22,465 bases of DNA from an uncultured Campylobacter sp. GTDB lineage: Bacteria; Campylobacterota; Campylobacteria; Campylobacterales; Campylobacteraceae. This document shows, in pieces, positions 6,959 to 15,406 of this stretch (position 1 is the stretch's first letter; each line of letters begins with the position of its first letter). The stretch lies in NCBI GenBank assembly GCA_900539255.1, contig UQBJ01000031.1:1-22465 (forward strand), given 5' to 3'. The position numbers and the translations under genes were made by a program. Below the pieces are notes generated by a model. That model was not told the origin of the DNA, searched no databases, and was given only the letters and a program-made list of their open reading frames with translations.

Positions 6959-8762
6959 CGGCGTTGTTGCGGAAATAATTTTGCACGCCCAAGGCAATGC
7001 CCTTTGCTAAAAGCTCTTGGTAAAGTTTGTTTGACAGCCTTTTGCCCTCGTCATTGTGTGAGATATAGCCCACTTCTATCAGCACGGCTGGCATATCCTG
7101 CGCGCCCACAAGCACCCAAAAAGGCGCTTCGCGCACCGCTCCATCAACGACTTTGTATTTTTTACGCACGGAATTTAAAATGTTTTTTTGAATGTCTATG
7201 GCAAGGCGGTTTGAAGCGATGATTTTTTCACGGCTTAAAGCGCTTAAAAAGTTTTGTTTCAAAAAGAAATTCGCTTCTTCAAAATCCGCCTTGTTTTCAA
7301 GTGCGGCTACTTCTTTGCTGCGCTCACTTCGCGCGGGGCTTAAAAAAAAGGTTTCAACGCCCTGCATAGTCTTTGCCTTGCTTTTGTTAAAAGCGGCGTT
7401 TGCGTGTATGGAGATGAAAAGGTTGGCTCTTTTGTCGTTGGCTAGCTTTGTCCTGTCGCGCAGGTTGATATAGCGGTCTTTGGTGCGAGTGTAAAAGACT
7501 TGATAGCCCATTTTGCGTAGCTCATCGCCTGTTTTAAGGGCTATGCTTAGCACAATGTCCTTTTCAAGCAACCTGCCATCATAGCCTATCGCTCCGCCGT
7601 CCTTGCCGCCGTGTCCTGCGTCTATGACGATGACTTTGTTTTTGGTGTTGAGTTTTTTGGGTGTGCTTTTGGCTGAATTTGTGGGATTTGGCTTGGTTTT
7701 GCTTGAATTTTTCGCGCTTTTTTGGGCGTTTGTGGAGGTTTCGTCCTTGTCAAAGCTCAAAAACAAGCTCTTGCCCTCGCTTTCTTTGCTGACTTCAAAT
7801 TTTGAATTTGAGCTAAACACCACGCGCACGACTTTTGGGGAATACTGAGTGATGATAATGCTGTCTTTACCAAAGGTGTAGCTTTTGCGCCCGCCGTCCA
7901 AAGCCGCTTCAAAGCTCAAAACTATGCGGTTTATACCCTTTTCTTTCATCGAAAACTGCTTGATTTCGTCCGTATCAAGCTCATCGCTTAACGCAAGCCT
8001 TATGCCATCGGTGTTTTTAAAACTTTGGAGTATGTAAAGGGTTTCTTTTGGCGCGTTTTTGGCTGAATTTGTAGCGTTTTGGGCTGGCTTTTTGGGGGTT
8101 ACATTTTGTTGGGTTTGTTTTTGGGGGCTTGAATTTGGGCTTTTTGCGGGCGTTTTTTCTTTGAATTTAAGCACGAAATTTTTGCCCTCAAATTCAAGTT
8201 TATAGTCCAACTCTTTTTCTGAATTTAGCACCAAACGCGTGGTTTTGGGGTTAAACTGCGCTAGGGTGATTTTCGCATTTTTAAATTCAAAGTCCTTGCG
8301 CCCTCCATCAAGCGCAGCTTCAAAGTCAAGTATGTAGCGGTAGTTGCCCCTTTCTTTAAGCTCGATTTTGTCGATATCTTTGGCTTTGAGCGGCTCGCTA
8401 AGCCTTAAAGTAAAGGCATTTTCTTGCTTTGATGAGCTGAGCACAAAAAGGGGCTTGTCTTTGTTTGCGCTCGTTTTGCTCGCCTTTAAATTTAGGGCAT
8501 TTAGCTCGTCCTCATAGACTTTGGTGTCTAAATTTAAAGCCTTTGAGCTAATGATAAGCCGCTTTAAAAGCTCTTTTTTACTCTTTTCATCGTCATTAAC
8601 GACACTTTGTATGTAAAGACTTCGCAGCTGTTGATGAAATTTGCTTTTTTGCGTGGAAGTGGCGAAATTTTTGTCAAAATTTGCCAGCTCTTTCTCATAC
8701 GCGCCAAAAAACATAGTGGCGCAAAGTGCGAGTGCAAGGGCTGTTTTAAGAATTTTCGCCAT
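6951..8762 (-). CDS. amiA: N-acetylmuramoyl-L-alanine amidase, periplasmic
   Basis: This amidase cuts the bond between MurNAc and the stem peptide and helps daughter cells separate. The 603-residue protein has a signal peptide (about 1-20, ending near FFGA). Two related beta-rich modules lie at about 105-200 and 241-337, both with FEAALDGGRK (147-156 and 284-293) and probably AMIN-like wall-targeting domains. The Amidase_3 domain is at about 375-598. Likely zinc ligands are H384 in DAGHGG, E400 in LLEKD and H453 in SIHANA, with E563 in LIEVGY as catalytic glutamate. Ser/Asn/Lys/Pro-rich linkers at about 201-240 and 340-375 join the domains. It overlaps the upstream flavoprotein gene by 17 nt and mnmC by 8 nt. 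The ftsEX and LytM-like genes lie upstream in the same run. Confidence 0.94.
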   Translation of the reverse strand: MAKILKTALALALCATMFFGAYEKELANFDKNFATSTQKSKFHQQLRSLYIQSVVNDDEKSKKELLKRLIISSKALNLDTKVYEDELNALNLKASKTSANKDKPLFVLSSSKQENAFTLRLSEPLKAKDIDKIELKERGNYRYILDFEAALDGGRKDFEFKNAKITLAQFNPKTTRLVLNSEKELDYKLEFEGKNFVLKFKEKTPAKSPNSSPQKQTQQNVTPKKPAQNATNSAKNAPKETLYILQSFKNTDGIRLALSDELDTDEIKQFSMKEKGINRIVLSFEAALDGGRKSYTFGKDSIIITQYSPKVVRVVFSSNSKFEVSKESEGKSLFLSFDKDETSTNAQKSAKNSSKTKPNPTNSAKSTPKKLNTKNKVIVIDAGHGGKDGGAIGYDGRLLEKDIVLSIALKTGDELRKMGYQVFYTRTKDRYINLRDRTKLANDKRANLFISIHANAAFNKSKAKTMQGVETFFLSPARSERSKEVAALENKADFEEANFFLKQNFLSALSREKIIASNRLAIDIQKNILNSVRKKYKVVDGAVREAPFWVLVGAQDMPAVLIEVGYISHNDEGKRLSNKLYQELLAKGIALGVQNYFRNNADE

Positions 8763-9843
8763 TTACTAGCTTTTCCATAAGCTCTTTAACGGATATGAGC
8801 TTGTCTAAACGCCAGCCATTCGCGCCTGTGAAAAACAACCCCGTGTCTTTGCGCCCAAAATACGCATCAAAAAGCCTATCGGCTATGCAGTATCCTACTT
8901 CGTTCGCGCCTTTGCCACGCCCGCAGGGCGTTACGCAGTTGCTGATACAATTTATCTTTGGTCCCATTCTTTTATCGACTAAATTCAGCAAATTTGTCCG
9001 CACTCCGCGCGCAGGATAGCCAACAGGCGAGTGGATTAGCTCTATGTCTTCTTTTTTGCAAGCGAGCAAAACGCTTTTAAATTCATCGCTTGCATCGCAT
9101 TCATAAGTGCCGATAAAGCGCGTTCCCATTTGCACGCCGCTTGCGCCTAAACTCATCATCGTTTCAATGTCTTTTTTGTCCCAAATGCCCCCAGCAGCGA
9201 TGATGGGAAAGTCGCCCCACTCTTTTGCCTCCGCCACAACTGACGGCAAAATGGCTTCTAATTGATAGTTTGCATCAAGGCATTGCTCATAAGTAAAGCC
9301 CTGATGTCCGCCACTCTTTGGTCCTTCAACCACAACAGCGTCTGGCAAGCGGTTGTAGCGTGTTTGCCAGCGTTTGCAGATGATTTTAAGAGCCTTTGCG
9401 GACGATACTATCGGCACGAGCGCGACTTCGGGAAAATCCTGCGTGAATTCGGGCAAATTTGTAGGCAGTCCAGCCCCTGAAATGATGACATTAAAGCCTA
9501 CTTCACAAGCATCGTGGGCTATCCTTGCATAATCATTGCTCGCGCAAAGTATGTTACAACCAAGTGGTGCGTTGCCACAAACCTTGCGAGCATTTGTTAT
9601 GACGGCGTTTAAGCCCTCGCGCGAGTAGAAATTCTCACTGCCATAGGGCTTAGCGTTTAGCTCTTTTTTAATGTGCGAACGATTTTCATAATACCCCGTG
9701 CCTACTGATGAGATGACACCAAGCCCGCCGTTTAAGGACACTGCGCTAGCAAGTCTGTCCCAGCTTATGCCAAGTCCCATTCCACCTTGTATAATGGGAT
9801 ATTTTACCTTGTGTTTGCCGATTTGTAGGGCATTGAAACTCAT
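8746..9843 (-). CDS. Nitronate monooxygenase-family FMN protein
   Basis: This 365-residue TIM-barrel flavoprotein belongs to the 2-nitropropane dioxygenase / NAD(P)H-dependent flavin oxidoreductase family. Visible family features are PIIQGGMGLGISW near the N terminus, GGLGVISSVGTG (39-50), GPKSGGHQGF with H180 at the active-site histidine position, IAAGGI (215-220) and the FMN phosphate loop GASGVQMGTRF (233-243). A Cys-rich tail, CVTPCGRGKG, follows. FabK enoyl-ACP reductases belong to the same superfamily, but the sequence alone does not decide for FabK. The real substrate is unknown. Its start overlaps the tyrS stop by one base (TAATG), and its end overlaps amiA by 17 nt. Confidence 0.88.
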   Translation of the reverse strand: MSFNALQIGKHKVKYPIIQGGMGLGISWDRLASAVSLNGGLGVISSVGTGYYENRSHIKKELNAKPYGSENFYSREGLNAVITNARKVCGNAPLGCNILCASNDYARIAHDACEVGFNVIISGAGLPTNLPEFTQDFPEVALVPIVSSAKALKIICKRWQTRYNRLPDAVVVEGPKSGGHQGFTYEQCLDANYQLEAILPSVVAEAKEWGDFPIIAAGGIWDKKDIETMMSLGASGVQMGTRFIGTYECDASDEFKSVLLACKKEDIELIHSPVGYPARGVRTNLLNLVDKRMGPKINCISNCVTPCGRGKGANEVGYCIADRLFDAYFGRKDTGLFFTGANGWRLDKLISVKELMEKLVNGENS

Positions 9844-11045
9844 TATAAAACCTTTAATTTTGCGAATTTTCGCTTGCCAACCTGCAAGATATATTCGCCT
9901 TTTGTGAGCTGCATTTGCTCATCTTGCACCTTTTGCGCATTGACACTTACCGCATTTGCGGCTATGTCGCGCCTTGCCGCACTTGTAGAATTTGCAAGCT
10001 CGCACAGCACCAAAGCCTTAGCCAGCCACAAACTCGTCTCACTCGTAAATTCAGCCAGCTTGCTTGGCATTTGTTTTGCGCTATGCACTCTGTCAAATTC
10101 AGCCTTAGCACCCAAAGCGTCATCTTTTGAGCTAAAACGCGTGGCAAGTTCTAAGGCTAGCTTTTCTTTTGCTAGCTTTGGGTGAATTTTAGCTGATTTT
10201 AAATTTGCTTTCAAGTCCTTTAAATCTTGGGCTGAAATTTGGCTTAAAAGCTCATAATAACGCAGCATTAACTCGTCATTTATGCTTAAAATTTTAGCAT
10301 AAATTTCGTTTGCATTTTCGCTAATGCCTATGTAATTGTTAAGGCTTTTGCTCATTTTTTGCACCCCGTCAAGCCCTTCAAGTAAAGGCATCATCATCAC
10401 TACTTGTTCTTTGCCGATTTTATAGGTTTTTTGTAAATGCCTGCCCATTAAAAGGTTGAATTTTTGGTCTGTTCCGCCTATTTCTATGTCGCTTTTAAGC
10501 ATCACGCTGTCATAGCCTTGCAAAAGCGGATATAAAAATTCGCTTATAGAAATGGGGCTTTGCGCCTTGTAACGCTTAGTAAAATCGTCTCTTTCTAGCA
10601 TTCTAGCCACGCTAAAAGTCGATGCAAGCTCGACAATGCCAGCACTTCCTAAGTCATTAAGCCAGTCGGAGTTAAATTTTATCTGCGTTTTGTTCTTGTC
10701 AAGTATGCGAAACACTTGCTCTTCGTAGGTTCTAGCGTTTTTTAGCACTTCATTTTGTGCAAGTTTCTTGCGTGTGGTGTTTTTGCCTGTGGGGTCGCCG
10801 ATTTGCCCTGTGAAATCGCCGATTAAAAACTGAACGATAGCCCCGTGCTTTTGCAAAAGCGCCATTTTGTTAAGCACTACGCTGTGTCCTAAATGCAAAT
10901 CAGGCGCCGTTGGGTCAAAGCCAGCCTTTACGAAAAAATGCTTGCCCTTTTCGTAAAAGTCGCGCACTAAATTTTCAAGCCGTTCTTCATCGATGAGTTC
11001 GGCAACGCCTTGTTTTATGTCGGCTAAAATCTCTTTTAAATTCAT
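9843..11045 (-). CDS. tyrS: Tyrosyl-tRNA synthetase
   Basis: TyrS charges tRNA-Tyr with tyrosine in the cytoplasm. The 400-residue protein is a class I synthetase with the HIGH-type motif HLGH at 51-54 (after FDPTAPDL) and KMSKS at 230-234. An S4 RNA-binding domain occupies the last 60 or so residues (AARRDIAANAVSVNAQKV to the end). The spacing between the two signature motifs suggests the TyrZ-like subgroup of bacterial TyrRS. The start ATG at 11045 has AAAGG about 7 nt upstream. It follows spoT after 14 nt. Confidence 0.97.
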   Translation of the reverse strand: MNLKEILADIKQGVAELIDEERLENLVRDFYEKGKHFFVKAGFDPTAPDLHLGHSVVLNKMALLQKHGAIVQFLIGDFTGQIGDPTGKNTTRKKLAQNEVLKNARTYEEQVFRILDKNKTQIKFNSDWLNDLGSAGIVELASTFSVARMLERDDFTKRYKAQSPISISEFLYPLLQGYDSVMLKSDIEIGGTDQKFNLLMGRHLQKTYKIGKEQVVMMMPLLEGLDGVQKMSKSLNNYIGISENANEIYAKILSINDELMLRYYELLSQISAQDLKDLKANLKSAKIHPKLAKEKLALELATRFSSKDDALGAKAEFDRVHSAKQMPSKLAEFTSETSLWLAKALVLCELANSTSAARRDIAANAVSVNAQKVQDEQMQLTKGEYILQVGKRKFAKLKVL

Positions 11046-11059
11046 CTTAAACCTTTCTT

Positions 11060-13258
11060 TTAGTTGTTGTAAGCGTCATTTAAGGAAGTAAAATCCAAGA
11101 TTTTATACTGGGATTTTAGCCTTTCTTTGACATCGCTTACATTTGTTCTGTTTGGAAATTCGACATTTGCTTCAAAAAAATCCATACTTGATTCTTGTGA
11201 ATTTGACAAGGTGATGGACAAAACATTTGCCTGCATTTTAGAAAGCGTGGTTAAAAAAGCAGCCAGTGCGCCCCTTTTGTTGTCAAGCGAAAAGATGATT
11301 TTGTAAGCTTTTGAGATATTTTGCGCCCATTCTACAAACACCATTTGTTTTTTGTTTTCAAGCATATCCTGCGCCCTTTCGCAAAATTTATGGTGCAAGA
11401 TGATATTGCCACTTTCCACAAAGGCTAAAATCTCATCGCCCTTTCGCGGATGACAGCACACATCAAAGTCCATATTTGCGATTTTGTGGTTTGAATAAGC
11501 CGTGATATTTTCAAATTTTTGCTCTTTAATCTCATATTTGTCAAAGTATTTGTCAAAAAGATAGAATTTTTTGGCGTATTTTTTCAGCATATTTACGGCT
11601 TCTTTGAAAAAAGCACTGCTTACACAAATTTGCCCCAAACGCTTGTTTAAATGCTCTTTTTCTATCCAGTCATTCACTACAAGCTCGCTTTGGTTAAACA
11701 CAGAAATCAAAATGTTAAGCGAAGCTTGTAAATTTATCTCTCTTATCTTTTGGCGGCAAAACTCCCTTATAGCAGACTTTGCCTTGCCTGTTTTAACGCT
11801 ATCTACCCAAGAGCAGCGATACATTTTTTCATTGCTCGTAACGATACGAACAATGTCGCCGTTTTTGAGCTTAGTAAGAAGCGGCACTTTCATACGATTC
11901 ACATAAGCACTTTTAGCATAAAGTCCTAGTTTAGTATGCACTTCATAAGCATAATCAAGCACAGTTGCCCCGCGCGGCAAGGTAAAAATCTCGCCCTTTG
12001 GAGAATAAACGGCAATATCTTCTACATAAAGGCTTTCTTTGGCGTATTCATAAAGCTCCACAGCGTTTAAATTCTGTGAATTTTCAACGCTACTTTGCAT
12101 AGAAATATCACTCAGCCAGTCAAGTTTTGGGGCGGCAAGGCTTGAATCTTCTTTGTATTTCCAGTGTGCGGCTACGCCAAGCTCGGCGATTTTGTGCATA
12201 TCAAAGGTGCGAATTTGCGCCTCGATAATGTTGCGCGTGTCAAAGATAGTCGTGTGTATGGTTTGATAGCCATTTTGCTTTGGCAAGGCTATGTAGTCCT
12301 TAAAGCGCGACACAAGCGGGTTGAAATTCGTGTGTAAAATCCCAAGCGCAAGATAACAATCAGAAATTTCTTTCACAAGTATGCGAACACCAAGCAAATC
12401 AAGCACTTCTTCTATGCTGATGCCCTTGCGCTGCATTTTAAGATAAATCGAGTAGTTGTGCTTGATGCGCTTTTGGATTTCATAATCCCCACTGCGAAAG
12501 CCGTTTTTTTGAAAGAGTAAATCAAGTTTTGAGATGAATTCATTAAGCCCAAGCTGTATGTGCTGGTCGTTTGAGTTAATGTATCTGTCAATTTGCGCAA
12601 ATTCCTCTGGCATTAAATACTTAAAGCTCAAATCCTCCAAGTAGTTTTTAATGCTTGAAATTCCAAGCCTGTGAGCGATGGGCGCATAAACGACAAGGGT
12701 TTCCTCGCTGATTCGCTTTTGCTTGTCCTCGCGCAAGGCATCAAGGGTAAGCATATTGTGTAACCTGTCGCAAAGTTTGATGACAAGGACACTTGCATCT
12801 TCTATGCTCGCTAAAAGCATATTGCGAAAACTTAACGCCGAACGGGCTAAATTCTTACTCACACGGCTGAATTCATCCTCTCTAATGTCTGTGATTTTGG
12901 TAAGCCCTTGCACGAGCTTTGTTACCTCAGCTCCAAACATTTCGCGTAGCTCATCTTCGCTGTGTGGCGTGTCCTCGATGACATCGTGCAAGAGTGCAGC
13001 CACTACCATAGCTTCGTTTGCGCTCAAATACCCAACCAAAGTCGCCACAAGTATGGGATGCACGGCATAAGGCTCGCCGCTCTTTCGCACCTGCCCGTTG
13101 TGCGCCTCTATGCAAAAATTCACCGCTGTTTTTATCTTTGGGCTTGACAAAAACACCCGAAAAAGCAACTCTTGCGCCCCTTGCAAATCCTTACAATCTT
13201 TAAGCTCTTCGATGAGATTTTCAAGGAACAAATCCTCATCAATCGCTTTCAAAGCCAC
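11060..13258 (-). CDS. spoT: Bifunctional (p)ppGpp synthetase/hydrolase
   Basis: This RSH protein makes and degrades the alarmone (p)ppGpp and so governs the stringent response. The 732-residue product has an intact hydrolase HD domain (H53, H91-D92 in LLHDVIEDT, D164 in KLCDRLHNM). The synthetase domain includes LLGVRIL (288-294), LPKQNGYQTIHT (325-336) and EAQIRTFDMH (346-355). A TGS domain follows at about 414-475, and a C-terminal ACT-like region lies at about 655-728. Both catalytic sites look complete. The start is a GTG at 13258, which lies within the end of rpoZ (20-nt overlap); no nearby in-frame ATG offers an alternative, although a TTG at 13252 or 13231 is possible. Coupling to rpoZ makes sense, because omega forms part of a ppGpp site in some bacterial RNA polymerases. 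Confidence 0.96.
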   Translation of the reverse strand: MALKAIDEDLFLENLIEELKDCKDLQGAQELLFRVFLSSPKIKTAVNFCIEAHNGQVRKSGEPYAVHPILVATLVGYLSANEAMVVAALLHDVIEDTPHSEDELREMFGAEVTKLVQGLTKITDIREDEFSRVSKNLARSALSFRNMLLASIEDASVLVIKLCDRLHNMLTLDALREDKQKRISEETLVVYAPIAHRLGISSIKNYLEDLSFKYLMPEEFAQIDRYINSNDQHIQLGLNEFISKLDLLFQKNGFRSGDYEIQKRIKHNYSIYLKMQRKGISIEEVLDLLGVRILVKEISDCYLALGILHTNFNPLVSRFKDYIALPKQNGYQTIHTTIFDTRNIIEAQIRTFDMHKIAELGVAAHWKYKEDSSLAAPKLDWLSDISMQSSVENSQNLNAVELYEYAKESLYVEDIAVYSPKGEIFTLPRGATVLDYAYEVHTKLGLYAKSAYVNRMKVPLLTKLKNGDIVRIVTSNEKMYRCSWVDSVKTGKAKSAIREFCRQKIREINLQASLNILISVFNQSELVVNDWIEKEHLNKRLGQICVSSAFFKEAVNMLKKYAKKFYLFDKYFDKYEIKEQKFENITAYSNHKIANMDFDVCCHPRKGDEILAFVESGNIILHHKFCERAQDMLENKKQMVFVEWAQNISKAYKIIFSLDNKRGALAAFLTTLSKMQANVLSITLSNSQESSMDFFEANVEFPNRTNVSDVKERLKSQYKILDFTSLNDAYNN

Positions 13259-13457
13259 TCTCTAAAAGAATTTTGCCCTCAGCAATCTCCAAAAGGGCTA
13301 TGTCAGCGAATTTGCTGACTTCTTTGTCTGTTTGCACCAAAGGCACAGCACCATTTGCCAACGCCTCAGCACGCCTTGCTACCATTAAAGTGAGCTTGTA
13401 TCGGTCTCCGTTTAAATTTGATAAAGCCTTTGCGGCTATTTCTTCAAGTCTTGTCAT
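13239..13457 (-). CDS. rpoZ: RNA polymerase omega subunit
   Basis: Omega helps assemble and stabilise the beta-prime subunit of RNA polymerase. The 72-residue protein has the family pattern MTRLEEIAAKALSNLNGDRY followed by KLTLMVARRAEAL, which carries the conserved basic ARR motif. Length fits the short omega form of epsilonproteobacteria. It lies 23 nt after pyrH and overlaps the spoT start by 20 nt, so the two are probably translated in a coupled way. Confidence 0.93.
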   Translation of the reverse strand: MTRLEEIAAKALSNLNGDRYKLTLMVARRAEALANGAVPLVQTDKEVSKFADIALLEIAEGKILLESGFESD

Positions 13458-13480
13458 TGTTTATCCTTTAAAAATTTGAT

Positions 13481-14194
13481 TTAATGCACCATAGAGCAAG
13501 AGCTAAAATCCCCTTGCACGATTTTCAGCAAGTTTTTAGGCTGAAACATATTGCAAACCACGATAGGCAAGGCGTTGTCCTTTGCCAGCGCGATAGCTGT
13601 GGCGTCCATCACCTTTATATCGTCTCTTAACGCCTCATCATAGCTCAATGAGCTTAAAAATTTAGCATCTTTGAATTTGTTTGGGTCTTTGTTATACACG
13701 CCATCGACTTTTGTGGCTTTGATAATCATCTGAGCCTCGATTTCAACGGCTCTTAAAATAGCCGAAGTGTCTGTGGTAAAGAAAGTATTGCCCGTGCCAG
13801 CAGCGAAAATCACCACACGCCCTTTTTCTAGGTGTCTTTGAGCGCGTAGCATAATGTAAGTCTCGCAAAAAGCCTCCATTTTGATAGCGCTTTGCACGCG
13901 CGCTTCAAGCCCAAAGCTCTCTAACGCCTCGCGCATCGCTATGGCATTGATAACGGTGGCTAGCATTCCCATATGGTCGCCACTTGTGCGCTTGATAAGC
14001 CCGTCCTTTGCCGCTGTAACTCCGCGGATAATGTTGCCTCCGCCAATGACTATGCCAACCTCCGTGCCGCACTCCACTAAGGCTTTGATTTCGCTCGCTA
14101 TGTATTTAAGCACTGAATTTTCAATGCCAAAACCGCTTTCCCCAGCCAAAGCCTCGCCTGAAAATTTGACTAAAATTCGTTTTTTCTCGTTCAT
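13481..14194 (-). CDS. pyrH: Uridylate kinase (UMP kinase)
   Basis: PyrH phosphorylates UMP to UDP, an essential step of pyrimidine nucleotide synthesis. The 237-residue protein belongs to the amino-acid-kinase fold family, with KFSGEAL at 10-16, the glycine-rich GGGNIIRG at 51-58 and GDHMGMLAT at 72-80, all typical of bacterial UMP kinases. The ATG at 14194 is preceded by AAGGG. A TATAAT box sits in the 48-nt gap on its upstream side, so it may head a sub-operon with rpoZ, spoT and tyrS. Confidence 0.96.
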   Translation of the reverse strand: MNEKKRILVKFSGEALAGESGFGIENSVLKYIASEIKALVECGTEVGIVIGGGNIIRGVTAAKDGLIKRTSGDHMGMLATVINAIAMREALESFGLEARVQSAIKMEAFCETYIMLRAQRHLEKGRVVIFAAGTGNTFFTTDTSAILRAVEIEAQMIIKATKVDGVYNKDPNKFKDAKFLSSLSYDEALRDDIKVMDATAIALAKDNALPIVVCNMFQPKNLLKIVQGDFSSCSMVH

Positions 14195-14214
14195 TGTCGC
14201 CCTTTGTCTTTAAA

Positions 14215-14220
14215 ATTATA
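14215..14220 (-). promoter_or_regulatory. Candidate internal promoter (-10) for pyrH
   Basis: On the - strand this reads TATAAT, in the only gap of some size between the LytM-like gene and pyrH. A start near 14208 would leave a leader of about 14 nt that still holds the AAGGG ribosome site. No clear -35 box is visible, which is normal for Campylobacter. Confidence 0.4.
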
Positions 14221-14242
14221 TCTCAAAAGCCTTTAAAAATGG

Positions 14243-15406
14243 TTAATTTAAACTGATTAACTCCAAAGGATTGATATGAAATTTTTCTTGCGTAACCTCA
14301 AAGGTTAAATCATTTTTCACACGCCCCAAAACTTCGCCCTTTTTCACGCGCTTGCCGACCTTTGCTGTGGGGGCGATTTGGTAAAGATGAGCGTAAATCG
14401 TGTGTATGCCGCCGCTATGCTCTACGATGACGACATTTTGGAGCAAATTCGTTTGCTTTGCAAAGACGATTTTGCCGTCAAACACGCTCTTTACCCTTGC
14501 GTCTGGGCTTTTGCTCCGTAAAATCACATTTTCGTTAAAGAGTTTTATGTTGTAAATGGGGTCTGTGAAATTCCCAAAGCGTTGTTTAACCGTAAAACTT
14601 TCAAGCGGGGCTATGGTTTTTTTGCCGTTGTATCTTTTTACCAAACTCCCTGTGTAGCTTGAACCAAGCTGCTTGACATCGCTAGGTGCGCTAGAAGCTG
14701 GCTTTTTGGGCTTGCTTTGGCTGACTATGTTAAGCTCGGATAGGGTTTTGCGAAGCTCGGTTTGCTGGCGTTGCAAGTCATCTAACTTTTTGCTGTAAAT
14801 GGCTCTGTCGGTTTTTTGACGATTTATCTCATCAAGCTGCCTTGCTTTGAGCTTTTCAAGTTTAGCAAGCTGGGCGTTGTATTTTTTTAAATTTGAGTTG
14901 ATTTCATTTATCTTGCCTTGTTTTTCGTCAATCAACAAGGAATTTTTTTTGTAATCTTGCGAAAGTTTGTAAAATTCATCTTTTAAAACCCCGTTCAAAG
15001 AGCTTAAAATTTCGCTAGCAATAAAACTTTCATCACTTTCAGCATAGCCACTTGGCAGGCTTAAATCATAAGCAAAGTCCTGTGCGATAAGGCTTGCAAA
15101 GCGGTTTTGCATAGTGTTTTTGTCTTTGAGTAAATTTTCATTTTGCGCGCTTAAAGTGCTGAGTTCTTGGCTGTATGATTTGACGCTTTTTTCAAGTTTT
15201 GCCGTTTCGTTGCTCGCGCTTTGAATTTGCACGCTTAAATTTTTGAGATTTTTTTCACTCGCCTTAATGTCGCTGGCTAAATCTTCAAGTTTTTTGTTAA
15301 GCTGAGCCTTTATGCGCTCGTTTTCTTTGAGATTTTTAGTCTTTTCGCTCACTTCATCGCCCATCAAAAAAGTAGCGCACAAAAGCAAAGCTAAAAGCCA
15401 TCTCAT
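14243..15406 (-). CDS. EnvC-like degenerate LytM (M23) protein
   Basis: This 387-residue exported protein has a signal peptide (about 1-16), long coiled coils (about 17-110 and 140-228), a Lys/Ser/Pro linker and a C-terminal LytM/M23-fold domain at about 270-387. The fold is recognisable from VKQRFG, FDGKIVFA, GGIHTIYAHL and VGKRVKKGEVLG. The usual metal ligands are missing: the HxxxD segment is replaced by KLFNEN (288-293), and the HLHFEV motif reads DLTFEV (366-371). That is the pattern of EnvC-type activators, which switch on amidases and do not cut peptidoglycan themselves. It overlaps ftsX by 4 nt (ATGA) and sits directly after ftsE-ftsX, as expected for an FtsEX partner. The probable target is the AmiA amidase encoded further down. 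Confidence 0.88.
   Translation of the reverse strand: MRWLLALLLCATFLMGDEVSEKTKNLKENERIKAQLNKKLEDLASDIKASEKNLKNLSVQIQSASNETAKLEKSVKSYSQELSTLSAQNENLLKDKNTMQNRFASLIAQDFAYDLSLPSGYAESDESFIASEILSSLNGVLKDEFYKLSQDYKKNSLLIDEKQGKINEINSNLKKYNAQLAKLEKLKARQLDEINRQKTDRAIYSKKLDDLQRQQTELRKTLSELNIVSQSKPKKPASSAPSDVKQLGSSYTGSLVKRYNGKKTIAPLESFTVKQRFGNFTDPIYNIKLFNENVILRSKSPDARVKSVFDGKIVFAKQTNLLQNVVIVEHSGGIHTIYAHLYQIAPTAKVGKRVKKGEVLGRVKNDLTFEVTQEKFHINPLELISLN

Noticed and set aside
7192..7848. + strand open frames opposite amiA
   Set aside because: They are shadows of the amidase gene, which has an intact catalytic site and signal peptide.
8746..9843. Annotation as FabK enoyl-ACP reductase
   Set aside because: Family motifs fit the wider nitronate monooxygenase superfamily, and nothing in the neighbourhood concerns fatty-acid synthesis.
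14243..15406. Annotation as an active M23 metallopeptidase
   Set aside because: The metal-ligand motifs HxxxD and HxH are absent, so an activator role is better supported.
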